DNA from: Rhizobium sp. ASV20
Lineage (GTDB): Bacteria > Pseudomonadota > Alphaproteobacteria > Rhizobiales > Rhizobiaceae
Length of the DNA: 35,908 bases
Assembly (NCBI RefSeq): GCF_016429015.1
Contig: NZ_JAELTU010000070.1
Span: 1 to 35,908 of the forward strand
Reading direction: 5' to 3'
Shown here: one piece after another, positions 1 to 7,746 of the stretch
Numbering within the stretch: the first letter of the stretch is position 1
How the letters are laid out: every line of letters begins with the position of its first letter
Position numbers and translations under genes: made by a program
The notes under the pieces: generated by a model
The model's database searches: none
What the model was told of the DNA's origin: nothing
What the model saw: the letters and a program-made list of their open reading frames with translations, nothing else

Positions 1-1692
1 GGAACGCCACTTTACGCTCCGGTGGCAGGTACTGTCAGAAGTGTCGAGATCGAACATGAACCACTGGGCTATGGCGGCCTCATCGCGCTCGAACATGCCC
101 CCGAAGGCTGCCCGTCCTTCGTTACGCTTTGGGGCCACATGGCGCATGAGGCGCTCGGCCGACTGAAGCCCGGTCAGCACCTGGAAGCTGGTGATCTCGT
201 CGGCTATATGGGCGATATTCACGAAAACGGCGGCTGGACTCCTCATCTGCACTTCCAGATTTCGACCGACACCGCGCTGACGGCGACAGAGATTCTGGGC
301 GTCGGTGAATCCGCCTATCTCGACGTTTGGGCCGAAGTTTTCCCGGACGCGTTGGCTCTCGCCGGTCTGCCGCCCGAAACCTTCTCTCAGGATGGCCGGA
401 CGCGAGAGGAATTGATCGCCAAGCGCAAGGAATTGCTGCTGCCCAATCTTTCCATCTCCTATTCCGAGCCGATCAAGTTCGTCCGTGGCGATGGAGTCTG
501 GCTGATCGACAATTACGGCCGGGCCTATCTCGATTGCTTCAACAACGTCTGCCATCTCGGACATGCGCATCCCAAGGTCGTCGAAGCACTGTCCCGTCAG
601 GCCGGGCTGCTCAATACCAACACGCGCTACCTGCACGACAATATCGTCGAGTATGCCGAGCGGCTGACGGCAACATTGCCTGAGGGCCTGTCGGTTGCAT
701 CCTTTGCCTGCTCGGGAAGCGAGGCCAACAGCCTGATGCTTCGAATGGCGCGCAACCATACCGGACGCAACGACGCGATCGTCGTCGACTGGGCCTATCA
801 TGGCACGACGCAGGAGCTGATCGATCTCAGCCCATACAAGTACAAGCGCAAGGGCGGCAAGGGACGTCCGGAGCATGTCCATGAAGCAGTCATTCCGGAT
901 AGCTATCGCGCTCCGGAAGAATGGCCGGTCGAAGAACATGGCAAGCGCTTTGCGGAAAGCGTTGCCGAGCAGATCGAGGGCATGCGCAAGAAGGGGCGGG
1001 CTCCTGCATTCTTCATGGCTGAATCGATCCCGAGCGTTGCCGGTCAGGTCTTCTTTCCGGATGGATATCTGAAGGAAGTCTACGCCATGGTGCGTGCGGC
1101 CGGCGGTCTTTGCCTTGCCGATGAGGTGCAGGTCGGCTTCGGCCGCGTCGGCAGCCACTGGTGGGCTTTCGAAACTCAGGGCGTTGTTCCGGACGTTGTG
1201 TCCATGGGTAAGCCGATCGGAAACGGCCACCCGATGTCGGCGATCGTTACGACGCGGGAGCTTGCGGACAGCTTCAACAACGGTATGGAGTATTTCAACA
1301 CCTTTGCCGGCAATCCGGTGTCCTGCGCCGTGGGATTGGCGGTCCTTGACGTGATCGAGCGAGACAAGTTGCGCGAGAATGCCTTCAATGTCGGCAACTA
1401 TCTGCTGGAAGGTTTCCGCAAGATGCAGGATCGCTTCGACATTATCGGCGATGTGCGCGGCCTTGGCCTCTTCCTCGGAATAGAGCTGGTCACCGATCGC
1501 AAGACCAAAGCGCCGGCCACGGAACTAGCCCGGAAGATCAATGACGGTGCGAGAGCACGCGGCATCCTGATGGGAACCGAAGGGCCGCACGACAACGTGC
1601 TGAAGATGCGGCCATCCATGATTTTCAACCGGACGAATGCCGATCATCTGCTCGATGTCCTGAGTGCAAGTTTTGAAGCCGCGTTGAGATAA
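1..1692 (+). CDS. M23-domain / class-III aminotransferase (phospho-lyase-like) fusion, 5'-truncated by window
   Basis: The frame is open from base 1, so the gene starts upstream; the GTG at 22 lies inside the M23 fold and is not a likely start. Visible residues 1-90 look like the end of an M23 (LytM-like) domain: GTPLYAPVAGTV at 1-12 and the H-L-H motif at about 82-84. Residues about 140-560 are a complete PLP fold-type I class-III aminotransferase, with the likely Schiff-base lysine at about 404 in SMGKPIGNGHP. That motif and the C-terminal GPHDNVLKMRPSM resemble, from memory, the human ethanolamine-phosphate and phosphohydroxylysine phospho-lyases (ETNPPL/PHYKPL) more than true transaminases. 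Rhizobial homologues are known as long fusions with an N-terminal APH-type kinase domain; such a domain upstream here is inference. It would phosphorylate an amino alcohol that the C-terminal domain then eliminates. A polar amino-acid importer follows and may supply the substrate. Fold confidence is high, substrate unknown. Confidence 0.85.
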   Translation, partial: GTPLYAPVAGTVRSVEIEHEPLGYGGLIALEHAPEGCPSFVTLWGHMAHEALGRLKPGQHLEAGDLVGYMGDIHENGGWTPHLHFQISTDTALTATEILGVGESAYLDVWAEVFPDALALAGLPPETFSQDGRTREELIAKRKELLLPNLSISYSEPIKFVRGDGVWLIDNYGRAYLDCFNNVCHLGHAHPKVVEALSRQAGLLNTNTRYLHDNIVEYAERLTATLPEGLSVASFACSGSEANSLMLRMARNHTGRNDAIVVDWAYHGTTQELIDLSPYKYKRKGGKGRPEHVHEAVIPDSYRAPEEWPVEEHGKRFAESVAEQIEGMRKKGRAPAFFMAESIPSVAGQVFFPDGYLKEVYAMVRAAGGLCLADEVQVGFGRVGSHWWAFETQGVVPDVVSMGKPIGNGHPMSAIVTTRELADSFNNGMEYFNTFAGNPVSCAVGLAVLDVIERDKLRENAFNVGNYLLEGFRKMQDRFDIIGDVRGLGLFLGIELVTDRKTKAPATELARKINDGARARGILMGTEGPHDNVLKMRPSMIFNRTNADHLLDVLSASFEAALR

Positions 1693-1720
1693 TCCATAGC
1701 GCATCGGCAGGCCACCAATT

Positions 1721-1763
1721 GGGCCGCACTCCCGCTCCAGCAATGGTCGGGGTGCGGCCCTTT
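1721..1763 (+). terminator. Probable intrinsic terminator after the phospho-lyase fusion gene
   Basis: GGGCCGCAC (1721-1729) pairs perfectly with GTGCGGCCC (1752-1760), with further inner pairing of CCCG with CGGG. The stem lies 28 nt after the stop codon and is followed by only three T residues, so the U-tract is weak. It would separate the fusion gene from the transporter operon. Confidence 0.6.
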
Positions 1764-1931
1764 GCATTTCAAGCGGCATACGCGCGTGATTTGCTGCAAT
1801 CGCTGTAGCCGTGCGATTGGTCTTGTCAAAGCTCGCAGCGATCTGATTCTAACGCCGTTCTTCGCCGTCGCGGGGCGGGCAAGAGTACCGCAAAAGCATC
1901 GGGCGACACAATGTCGGCCAATTCCGGCAAT

Positions 1932-1950
1932 GTGTCAGGTACGCTGACAC
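1932..1950. promoter_or_regulatory. Candidate operator, 7-bp perfect inverted repeat
   Basis: GTGTCAG-GTACG-CTGACAC is a perfect dyad about 100 bp upstream of the binding-protein start. Its size suits a dimeric GntR- or LacI-like repressor site. No regulator gene adjoins it, so the binder is unknown. Confidence 0.35.
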
Positions 1951-2050
1951 CTTGCTTGGTGCTTGCCAAAAATGGCTATGCAAAACTCTGACGGTGAAGG
2001 TTGCTGGGAAACCGACAAAACGAAACAAAATACCAACAGAGGAAACTGAC

Positions 2051-2839
2051 GTGTTCAAGCACAAGCTTACAAATCTGATCGCTGCGGCTGCCGTTGCGAT
2101 CACGGCAACATTTTCCCTAACGCATGCTCGCGCTGACGAGCTGGCAACCCTGAAGGACTCGGGCGAACTGCGTGTCGCCATGAGCGGCCAGTATCCTCCG
2201 TTCAGCTTCACGAACGATCAGAACCAGGTCGTCGGCTTCGATGCCTCGATCGGCGAAGCTATCGCCGAGCGCATGGGTCTCAAGGCCAAGATCATCACGA
2301 CGCCTTTCGACGGGATCATCGCAGGCCTCCTGGCGAAGAAGTACGATGCCGTCGTCGCGTCGATGACAATCACGCCGGAGCGCGAAAAGGCTGTGGACTT
2401 CGTTGGCCCTTACTATCACGCCGGCAGAGCCATCGTGGTGAAGGCGGACTCCTCAATCCAGAAGCTGGAAGACCTTAACGGCAAGATCGTTGGCGTCACG
2501 CTCGGCGACGCGCATGAAAAGTGGGCGAAGGCTCAGGGCAACCTGACGGTTCGTTCCTACAAGGGGCTTCCGGAAATGCTCGTCGATCTCGAAGCCGGCC
2601 GTATCAACGCTCTCGTGATGGACAGTGTTCCGGTCATGGTCGCCGTCAAGGAAACCGGCCAGAAGATTCGCATTCTCGATACGCCGAACATCGAAGGCGG
2701 CCGCGTTGCCCTCGGCATCGCGATCCGCAAGAACAATCCGGAACTCAAGGCAAAGATGCAGAAGGTTCTCGAGGAGATGCTCGCCGACGGCGCCTATGAA
2801 AAGATCTCGATGAAATGGATCGGTAGCGATATTCGCTAA
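2051..2839 (+). CDS. Polar amino-acid ABC transporter, periplasmic substrate-binding protein
   Basis: The 262-aa product is a family-3 solute-binding protein (SBP_bac_3), the usual length for this family. I chose the GTG at 2051 because AGAGGAAA lies just upstream and because this start gives a clean signal peptide (lysines, a hydrophobic stretch at 8-23, cleavage after ARA at about residue 28). An upstream in-frame ATG at 1952 would bury the signal peptide. Family features include GELRVAMSGQYPPFSF, VGFDASIGEAIAERMG and ITPEREKAVDFVGPYY. It should capture an amino acid or similar zwitterion in the periplasm and deliver it to the two permeases encoded next. The ligand cannot be read from the sequence; the upstream phospho-lyase fusion hints at an amino alcohol or hydroxylated amino acid (inference). 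Confidence 0.93.
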   Translation: MFKHKLTNLIAAAAVAITATFSLTHARADELATLKDSGELRVAMSGQYPPFSFTNDQNQVVGFDASIGEAIAERMGLKAKIITTPFDGIIAGLLAKKYDAVVASMTITPEREKAVDFVGPYYHAGRAIVVKADSSIQKLEDLNGKIVGVTLGDAHEKWAKAQGNLTVRSYKGLPEMLVDLEAGRINALVMDSVPVMVAVKETGQKIRILDTPNIEGGRVALGIAIRKNNPELKAKMQKVLEEMLADGAYEKISMKWIGSDIR

Positions 2840-2902
2840 CCAGCATTTCAGCTTGGGCCGGAGTGATCCGGCCCATTCGTTACGAGTTTTCGGAGCGTTT
2901 CT

Positions 2903-3550
2903 ATGGATTTGGCGCTAATGCAGCGCGTCCTCCCATTTTTTCTGGAGGCCGCGTGGGTGACATTGAGTATTTCCGTCCTCGCTATCCTGCTTGGTTTCTG
3001 CATCGCAGTCGTCCTGGTGGCGGGTCGGTTGTCGGACTTCTTCGTCGCTCGATGGCTTTCGCGGGCGTATGTCAGTGTGTTTCGGGGTACGCCCTGTCTC
3101 GTGCAACTGTTCGTCCTTTATTTCGGTGGTCCGCAAATCGGGCTGGAGCTTGAGCCCTATTCGGCCGGCGTCGTTGGTCTTGCCCTGAACATCGGCGCCT
3201 ACATGGCCGAGTCCATTCGCGGCGCAATCATCAATGTCGATCGTGGGCAGGCGGAAGCAGCGCGTTCGATCGGTTTCGGCCGCGGGCAGACGCTGTGGCT
3301 GGTAACCCTGCCGCAGGCGGCACGCCTGATGATCAGGCCGCTTGGCGTGAACGCCGTTGCCTTGATCAAGGGATCGGCTCTGGTATCGACGATTTCGGTT
3401 ATCGAACTCACGTACACCGCTCAGCGCTTCATCAGCTCGACCTACAAGCCTTTCGAAATCTTCGCCGTGTCCGCCGCGATTTACATCGTGATGGTCTATG
3501 CGGTTCGGTTCCTCGTCGATCGCCTTGATCTGCATTTCGCGCCAAGGTGA
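2903..3550 (+). CDS. Polar amino-acid ABC transporter permease (HisM/GlnP family)
   Basis: The 215-aa inner-membrane protein has about five predicted hydrophobic segments. The family EAA loop appears in the middle (EAARSIGFGRGQTLWLVTLPQAARLM) and would dock onto the ATPase. The N-terminal region (FLEAAWVTLSISVLAILLGF) and FRGTPCLVQLFVLYFG are hallmarks of His/Glu/Gln/Arg-type permeases (HEQRo subfamily). The start has a GGAG about 10 nt upstream. The gene lies 63 bp after the binding protein and 10 bp before the second permease, so the four transporter genes read as one operon. Confidence 0.93.
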   Translation: MDLALMQRVLPFFLEAAWVTLSISVLAILLGFCIAVVLVAGRLSDFFVARWLSRAYVSVFRGTPCLVQLFVLYFGGPQIGLELEPYSAGVVGLALNIGAYMAESIRGAIINVDRGQAEAARSIGFGRGQTLWLVTLPQAARLMIRPLGVNAVALIKGSALVSTISVIELTYTAQRFISSTYKPFEIFAVSAAIYIVMVYAVRFLVDRLDLHFAPR

Positions 3551-3560
3551 GGATGCCCAT

Positions 3561-4220
3561 ATGCAAAATCTCGATTTCAGCGTCGTAACGCCCTACTTCG
3601 GTCTTCTGATGACCGGTCTCTGGTGGACGCTTATCATGTTCGTCTGTTCGAGTGTGGTCAGCCTTGTGTTCGGCATTGCCTTCGCGCTGATCGTTCTCTA
3701 CGCTCCCCCGATCGCAGCCTTTCCCATACGGTTCCTCACCTGGCTTTTCATGGGGACGCCGCTCCTGCTGCAATTGTACCTGATCTACTACGGGCTCGTG
3801 CAGATCGGCATCGATATTCCGGCTGTTGGGGCCGGCATCATCGGCCTCAGCCTGCATTTCGCCGTCTACAACGCCGACGTTTTCCGCGCCGGCATCCTGT
3901 CGGTCGATCCCGGTCAGATGGAGGGCGCGCGTTCGATCGGCCTCAGCCGCGGCCAGGCTCAGCGTTACATCATCGTGCCGCAGGCGCTCCGCAAAACGAT
4001 TGCGCCGATCGGAAACAATCTGATCGTGCTTCTGAAGGACACCTCGCTCGTGTCCATCATCGGTATCGCCGAACTCGTCTACAGTGCCCAGATCGCCATC
4101 AGCGAAACCTATACGCCCTTTGAATTTTATCTAACCATTGCAGGTATTTACTACGTGGCAAACCTCGTCCTCGAAGCCGGACTGCAATTTCTTGAAAACA
4201 AGGTGGAGATGTCACGATGA
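3561..4220 (+). CDS. Polar amino-acid ABC transporter permease, second subunit
   Basis: The 219-aa protein is a paralogue of the preceding permease. It has the same fold, FMGTPLLLQLYLIYYGLVQIG, and an EAA loop (GARSIGLSRGQAQRYIIVPQALRKTI). I chose the ATG at 3561 because AAGGTGAGGA lies immediately upstream and overlaps the stop of the previous gene; the in-frame ATG at 3498 would overlap that gene by 53 bp and lacks a clear ribosome-binding site. It probably forms a heterodimeric channel with its neighbour. The 3' end overlaps the ATPase gene by ATGA (4217-4220), implying translational coupling. Confidence 0.93.
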   Translation: MQNLDFSVVTPYFGLLMTGLWWTLIMFVCSSVVSLVFGIAFALIVLYAPPIAAFPIRFLTWLFMGTPLLLQLYLIYYGLVQIGIDIPAVGAGIIGLSLHFAVYNADVFRAGILSVDPGQMEGARSIGLSRGQAQRYIIVPQALRKTIAPIGNNLIVLLKDTSLVSIIGIAELVYSAQIAISETYTPFEFYLTIAGIYYVANLVLEAGLQFLENKVEMSR

Positions 4221-4984
4221 GCGCCGCTAAGCCCATGGTCGAAGTCAAGGGTGCCCGCAAGGCATACGGAGCGCTCGAAGTGCTCAAGGGGATCGACCTC
4301 TCCGTCTCGCGCGGACAGATCATCGCCATCATCGGCCCGAGCGGGTCGGGCAAGAGCACGCTTCTGCGGTCGATCAATCATCTCGAGGTGCTGAACGGCG
4401 GCGAGGTCTGGCTTGATGGAGAGCTGGTCAATCGTCCGCTGAAGGGAAACGCATTCGAACGGCACATCAACGCCGTGCGCCAGCAGATGGGCATGGTGTT
4501 CCAGCATTTCAATCTGTTTCCGCATCTGACCGTCCTTGAGAACATCACGCTCGGCCCCATCAAGCTCAAGGGCCTTTCGAAGCAGGCCGCGCGCGAACTG
4601 GCGGTGGAGCTGCTGTCCAAGGTCGGGCTTGCCGACAAGATCGACGCCTATCCGTCGCGGCTTTCCGGTGGCCAGAAGCAACGCGTCGCGATCGCGCGCG
4701 CACTGGCCATGCAGCCGAAGGTGATGCTCTTCGACGAGGCGACGTCAGCGCTCGATCCGGAGCTCGTCGACGAGGTCAACGCCGTCATGAAGCAGCTGGC
4801 AGCCGAGCACATGACGATGTTGATCGTCACCCACGAAATGCGCTTTGCCGGCGAAGTGGCTGATCGCATCGTCTTCATGGACGGAGGTGTCGTGGTCGAG
4901 GAAGGAGCCCCACAGCAGATCCTGCAAAATCCGATCCATGATCGCACCCGTTCGTTCCTGAAAAAGCATCTTCACGATCGATAG
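4217..4984 (+). CDS. Polar amino-acid ABC transporter ATP-binding protein (GlnQ/HisP type)
   Basis: The 255-aa cytoplasmic ATPase has all the nucleotide-binding elements in order: Walker A GPSGSGKST near residue 40, the Q-loop in GMVFQHFNLFPHLTVLEN, the signature LSGGQKQRV, Walker B VMLFDEATSALDPE and the switch histidine in LIVTHEMRFA. These variants are diagnostic of the polar amino-acid subfamily. It overlaps the upstream permease by four bases and completes the importer. No dedicated regulator is next to it. Confidence 0.95.
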   Translation: MSAAKPMVEVKGARKAYGALEVLKGIDLSVSRGQIIAIIGPSGSGKSTLLRSINHLEVLNGGEVWLDGELVNRPLKGNAFERHINAVRQQMGMVFQHFNLFPHLTVLENITLGPIKLKGLSKQAARELAVELLSKVGLADKIDAYPSRLSGGQKQRVAIARALAMQPKVMLFDEATSALDPELVDEVNAVMKQLAAEHMTMLIVTHEMRFAGEVADRIVFMDGGVVVEEGAPQQILQNPIHDRTRSFLKKHLHDR

Positions 4985-5041
4985 GTGGTCTCGGCCTCAT
5001 AGGCCTGAAAAGGTATTTATATCATCCATGTCAGGATTTGT

Positions 5042-5069
5042 GACGATCCGCGCTCTTTTGCGGATCGTT
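5042..5069 (+). other. Perfect intercistronic hairpin
   Basis: ACGATCCGC pairs with GCGGATCGT around an 8-nt T-rich loop, in the 125-bp gap between the transporter ATPase and the CofD-like gene. No U-tract follows, so it is more likely an mRNA-stabilising or attenuating element than a strong terminator. Confidence 0.4.
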
Positions 5070-5109
5070 GCCGCACGATATTCTCCACCTCAGATTGATG
5101 GGAGTGGGC

Positions 5110-6243
5110 ATGAAAAGAGTTGTCTTGTTTTCCGGTGGGAGCGCTTGTCGCTCGATCAACATCGCTTTGTGCCGAAGCGGGGTCGAGGTCACACGCATCG
5201 TGCCCGCCTGGGATAGCGGAGGAAGTTCCAAGGTTATTCGCGAGCAGCTGGGAATCCTCTCCGTCGGCGACATCCGACAGGCCTTGATGACGATGGCGCA
5301 TGGAGAGGGATGTGCCGGCGATGTCGTGAAAATCTGCAATGCGCGAATTTCCGCAAACCTCGGCCTCGAAGATGCTCGCAAGGAATTCCTGTTCTATGCC
5401 AAGGGCGGGCATCCCCTGCTTGAGAGGATGGAGCCTGGCCTTCACGGCGCAATCCTGAACTACCTCAATACATTCGCGTCGGCCGTTGGCGAGAATTTCG
5501 ATTTCAGGCATGGAAGCATCGGCAATTTCATCCTGACCGGCGCGTGTCTTGCCCACAATGGCGATGTCAACACGGCGATTTTCGTGTTTCGAAAGCTATG
5601 TGGCATCAACGGAAATGTCTGGCCGTCGTCTGTCGACAGCGATCTCGTGCTTTCAGCCACCTTGAAGGATGGCCGAACGGTGATACCGCAGGACGCCATT
5701 ACGACGATGGCGAAAGGGGATGCCAAGGTCGGGATTGCCGAAGTCGAGCTTGACCGCGCAAGCGGCGAACGGCCAGTGGCGAACTCCGCCGTCCTCGACG
5801 CGATAGCGCGTGCGGACCTCATCGCTTTCGGGCCGGGGAGTGTTTATACGAGCATCATCCCGCATCTTCTGGTGGATGGTGTCATCGCAGCAGTCGAGCA
5901 GGCACACTGCCCCAAGGTGCTCATCGGCAATGTTCTCCAGTGCCGCGAGACGATCGGCCTGACATTGGAGGGTGTGTCGTCGGCGTTCGATCACCACTGG
6001 CGCCAACATGGCGGCTCTTCCAGCCTGTTTTCTCACATTCTGGCCAACCGGGTGCTGTTTCCTTTCGAAAAGACGATCGGCGAATTCCCTTACCTGTCGG
6101 ATGGACTATCGGAGAAAGCCGCACCTGCATTGATTCGCGATGAGTTCGAAGATGCCTGGAACCGCGGTCAGCATGACGGTGAGGCGGTGGCAGCCAGCCT
6201 GCTGAAAATCATGTCGGCCGAGGGTGCCTCCGGGCATGCTTGA
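5110..6243 (+). CDS. CofD/YvcK-family protein (UPF0052-like)
   Basis: The 377-aa product matches the CofD/YvcK fold. There is an N-terminal Rossmann-like strand with FSGGSA at 7-12, then DSGGSS at 35-40, GDIRQAL at 53-59, a DGRTVIPQDAIT segment and GPGSVYTSIIP from about 241. The family includes 2-phospho-L-lactate transferase (CofD) and YvcK, a UDP-sugar-binding factor of carbon metabolism and cell-wall homeostasis. The N-terminal glycine motif departs from the usual GGTG/GGGTG form, so this looks like a divergent subgroup. I chose the ATG at 5110 with GGAG at 5101-5104; the ATG at 5068 would add residues transcribed from the hairpin. The stop overlaps the start of the next gene, a beta-helix protein, suggesting a functional pair. 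The real substrate is unknown. Confidence 0.8.
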   Translation: MKRVVLFSGGSACRSINIALCRSGVEVTRIVPAWDSGGSSKVIREQLGILSVGDIRQALMTMAHGEGCAGDVVKICNARISANLGLEDARKEFLFYAKGGHPLLERMEPGLHGAILNYLNTFASAVGENFDFRHGSIGNFILTGACLAHNGDVNTAIFVFRKLCGINGNVWPSSVDSDLVLSATLKDGRTVIPQDAITTMAKGDAKVGIAEVELDRASGERPVANSAVLDAIARADLIAFGPGSVYTSIIPHLLVDGVIAAVEQAHCPKVLIGNVLQCRETIGLTLEGVSSAFDHHWRQHGGSSSLFSHILANRVLFPFEKTIGEFPYLSDGLSEKAAPALIRDEFEDAWNRGQHDGEAVAASLLKIMSAEGASGHA

Positions 6244-6871
6244 TTTGATTGCCGGTATCGACGAAACCCGCCGTCTTCAAGGGTTTCTGACGGTTGGCGA
6301 TGTGCTTGCGCTCCGCGCCCGTGGAATTACGGTCATCGATCCGTTCTCGACGCTGGTGTCGAACCGGGCCGAGCTTGCGGCAGGCGTGTTCCTCTGGCCC
6401 AACGTCACGATCATCGTCGGGGAGACCGGTTCAGTTTCCGTCGGGTCGTCGACGATCCTTCATAGTGGGACACGGGTTGTCGCGCAGGCCGGTTCGGTCT
6501 TCATCGGGTCAAACTGCGAGATCGGTGAGGAGGGTGGGTTTACGTTCATCGCCGACAATGAAGGCGACCTCATCACCGTTGGAAACAATGCGCGGCTCAA
6601 CGGCGCTGGATCGATCGCAAGGAATGCGCAGCTTGGCGATGGCGCCCAGGTTCTTGGACCTATCCGGATCCAGCAGTGCCGGCTGGGTGGCGGCGGCTCC
6701 TTTCGTGAGGCGGATCCCGACAAGCGCGGAGGAGTCCTGAAAGGCTGCGGTATCGCGAGAAACCTCGATGTGCCAGCGGGCATGGTCATCCAGGCTTTTG
6801 GTCTGTTCGGCGATGCACCACTTCGACATCAGCGGGATTTTCATCCCGGCGCCAAGCCCGTGCAATCTTGA
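6236..6871 (+). CDS. Left-handed beta-helix (hexapeptide-repeat) protein
   Basis: The 211-aa product has an N-terminal helical segment (about 1-45). Beyond it are imperfect hexapeptide-like turns from about 50 to 170 (FLWPNVTIIVG, SVSVGSSTILHSGTRVVA, SVFIGSNCEIGE, ITVGNNARLNG, AQLGDGAQVLG), the pattern of GlmU-type or acyltransferase LbH domains. I see no confident catalytic histidine for acetyl transfer, so it may be a binding or scaffold protein. The ATG at 6236 overlaps the CofD-like stop and is preceded by GAGGG; a GTG at 6224 is an alternative. Tight coupling to the CofD-like gene suggests the two act on the same, probably nucleotide-sugar-like, ligand (inference). Confidence 0.75.
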   Translation: MLDLIAGIDETRRLQGFLTVGDVLALRARGITVIDPFSTLVSNRAELAAGVFLWPNVTIIVGETGSVSVGSSTILHSGTRVVAQAGSVFIGSNCEIGEEGGFTFIADNEGDLITVGNNARLNGAGSIARNAQLGDGAQVLGPIRIQQCRLGGGGSFREADPDKRGGVLKGCGIARNLDVPAGMVIQAFGLFGDAPLRHQRDFHPGAKPVQS

Positions 6872-7005
6872 AAAGCCCATCTTATCGCGTGAGTCCGCGC
6901 CTCTGATGGAAGCCAGCAGCGCCGTTGTTCGCGGGCGGGACTGCGGACATATCCACCGAAAACGGCCAGCTCGTTCTTGCGGTCATCTTTGCAGTCGGCT
7001 TAACT

Positions 7006-7034
7006 GTGACAGTTTTATGACAGTTATGTGACAT
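7006..7034 (-). promoter_or_regulatory. Pho box (PhoB-binding direct repeats), inverted relative to aphA
   Basis: On the minus strand 7023-7006 reads CTGTCATAAAACTGTCAC, matching the enterobacterial Pho-box consensus CTGTCATA(A/T)A(T/A)CTGTCA(C/T) at all 18 positions. A third half-site (GTGACAT, 7028-7034) continues the 11-bp periodicity on the aphA side. The box ends 37 bp before the aphA start, so phosphate-starvation control of aphA is likely. The orientation is opposite to that of most activating Pho boxes. Confidence 0.75.
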
Positions 7035-7059
7035 GCAAAATACCGAACGGAGAGACTGG

Positions 7060-7746
7060 ATGACACGCTTTTCGCCTTGCCTCATCATCATCGCCGCGCT
7101 TCTGGGCGCCCAGCCTGCCTTTGCCGAGGAGGCAGCCTTCGCCGGCGTGACGCAGGATGCCTTGACGCATCGTGATCCTATTCACTGGGTGAGTGTCGAA
7201 CAGATCGAAAAGTCTCTCGAAGGCCAGGCGCCCATGACGGTTGGTTTCGATATCGACGATACTGTCCTGTTTTCCAGCCCCTGCTTTTTTTACGGTCAGC
7301 AGAAATATTCGCCAGGCAGCTATGATTATCTGAAGAACGATGCGTTCTGGGCCGACATCAACGCCAATTGCGACATGAATTATTCGCTGCCGAAAGAGGT
7401 CGCCGCAAAGTTGATTGCGATGCACACGAAGCGTGGCGACACCATCTATTTCATCACCGGCCGGACCAAAAGCCCGGGCGAGCGGCTGACCGAGACGATC
7501 AAGCGCGACTTCAAGATGGACAAGATCAACACCGTCGTCTTCACGGCAGGCGACAGCACCAAAACCGCATTCCTGCGGGAACATGGGGTAAAGATCTATT
7601 ATGGCGACGCGGATGGCGACATGCGTCAGGCTATGGAGGTCGGCGCGCGCCCGATCCGCGTGCTCCGCGCCTCCAATACGACATACAAGCCCATGCCCAA
7701 GAACGGAGCCTTTGGCGAAGAAGTGATCATCGACTCCGATCGCTGA
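7060..7746 (+). CDS. aphA: Class B acid phosphatase AphA
   Basis: The 228-aa secreted, non-specific phosphomonoesterase belongs to the DDDD/HAD superfamily. It would release phosphate from organic phosphomonoesters such as nucleotides in the periplasm. The start at 7060 has GGAGA upstream and yields a signal peptide (hydrophobic 8-20, cleavage after AFA at about 22). The catalytic FDIDDTVLFSSP places the nucleophile and acid/base at D64 and D66. FITGR (131-135) and YGDADGD (181-187) supply the phosphate- and Mg-binding motifs. LRASNTTYKP and GAFGEEVIIDS near the C-terminus are nearly identical to enterobacterial AphA as I recall it. The perfect Pho box upstream fits phosphate regulation. The 3' end overlaps the convergent regulator gene by 20 bp. 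The resemblance to enterobacterial AphA may reflect transfer (inference). Confidence 0.93.
   Translation: MTRFSPCLIIIAALLGAQPAFAEEAAFAGVTQDALTHRDPIHWVSVEQIEKSLEGQAPMTVGFDIDDTVLFSSPCFFYGQQKYSPGSYDYLKNDAFWADINANCDMNYSLPKEVAAKLIAMHTKRGDTIYFITGRTKSPGERLTETIKRDFKMDKINTVVFTAGDSTKTAFLREHGVKIYYGDADGDMRQAMEVGARPIRVLRASNTTYKPMPKNGAFGEEVIIDSDR

Larger units (their letters stand above)
1693..2050. other. 358-bp intergenic region with terminator and a perfect dyad
   Basis: There is no convincing gene here. The first part holds the hairpin at 1721-1763. The second part is presumably the promoter region of the amino-acid transporter operon. It contains the perfect inverted repeat GTGTCAG-N5-CTGACAC (1932-1950). 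I could not fix a -35/-10 pair with confidence. Confidence 0.6.
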
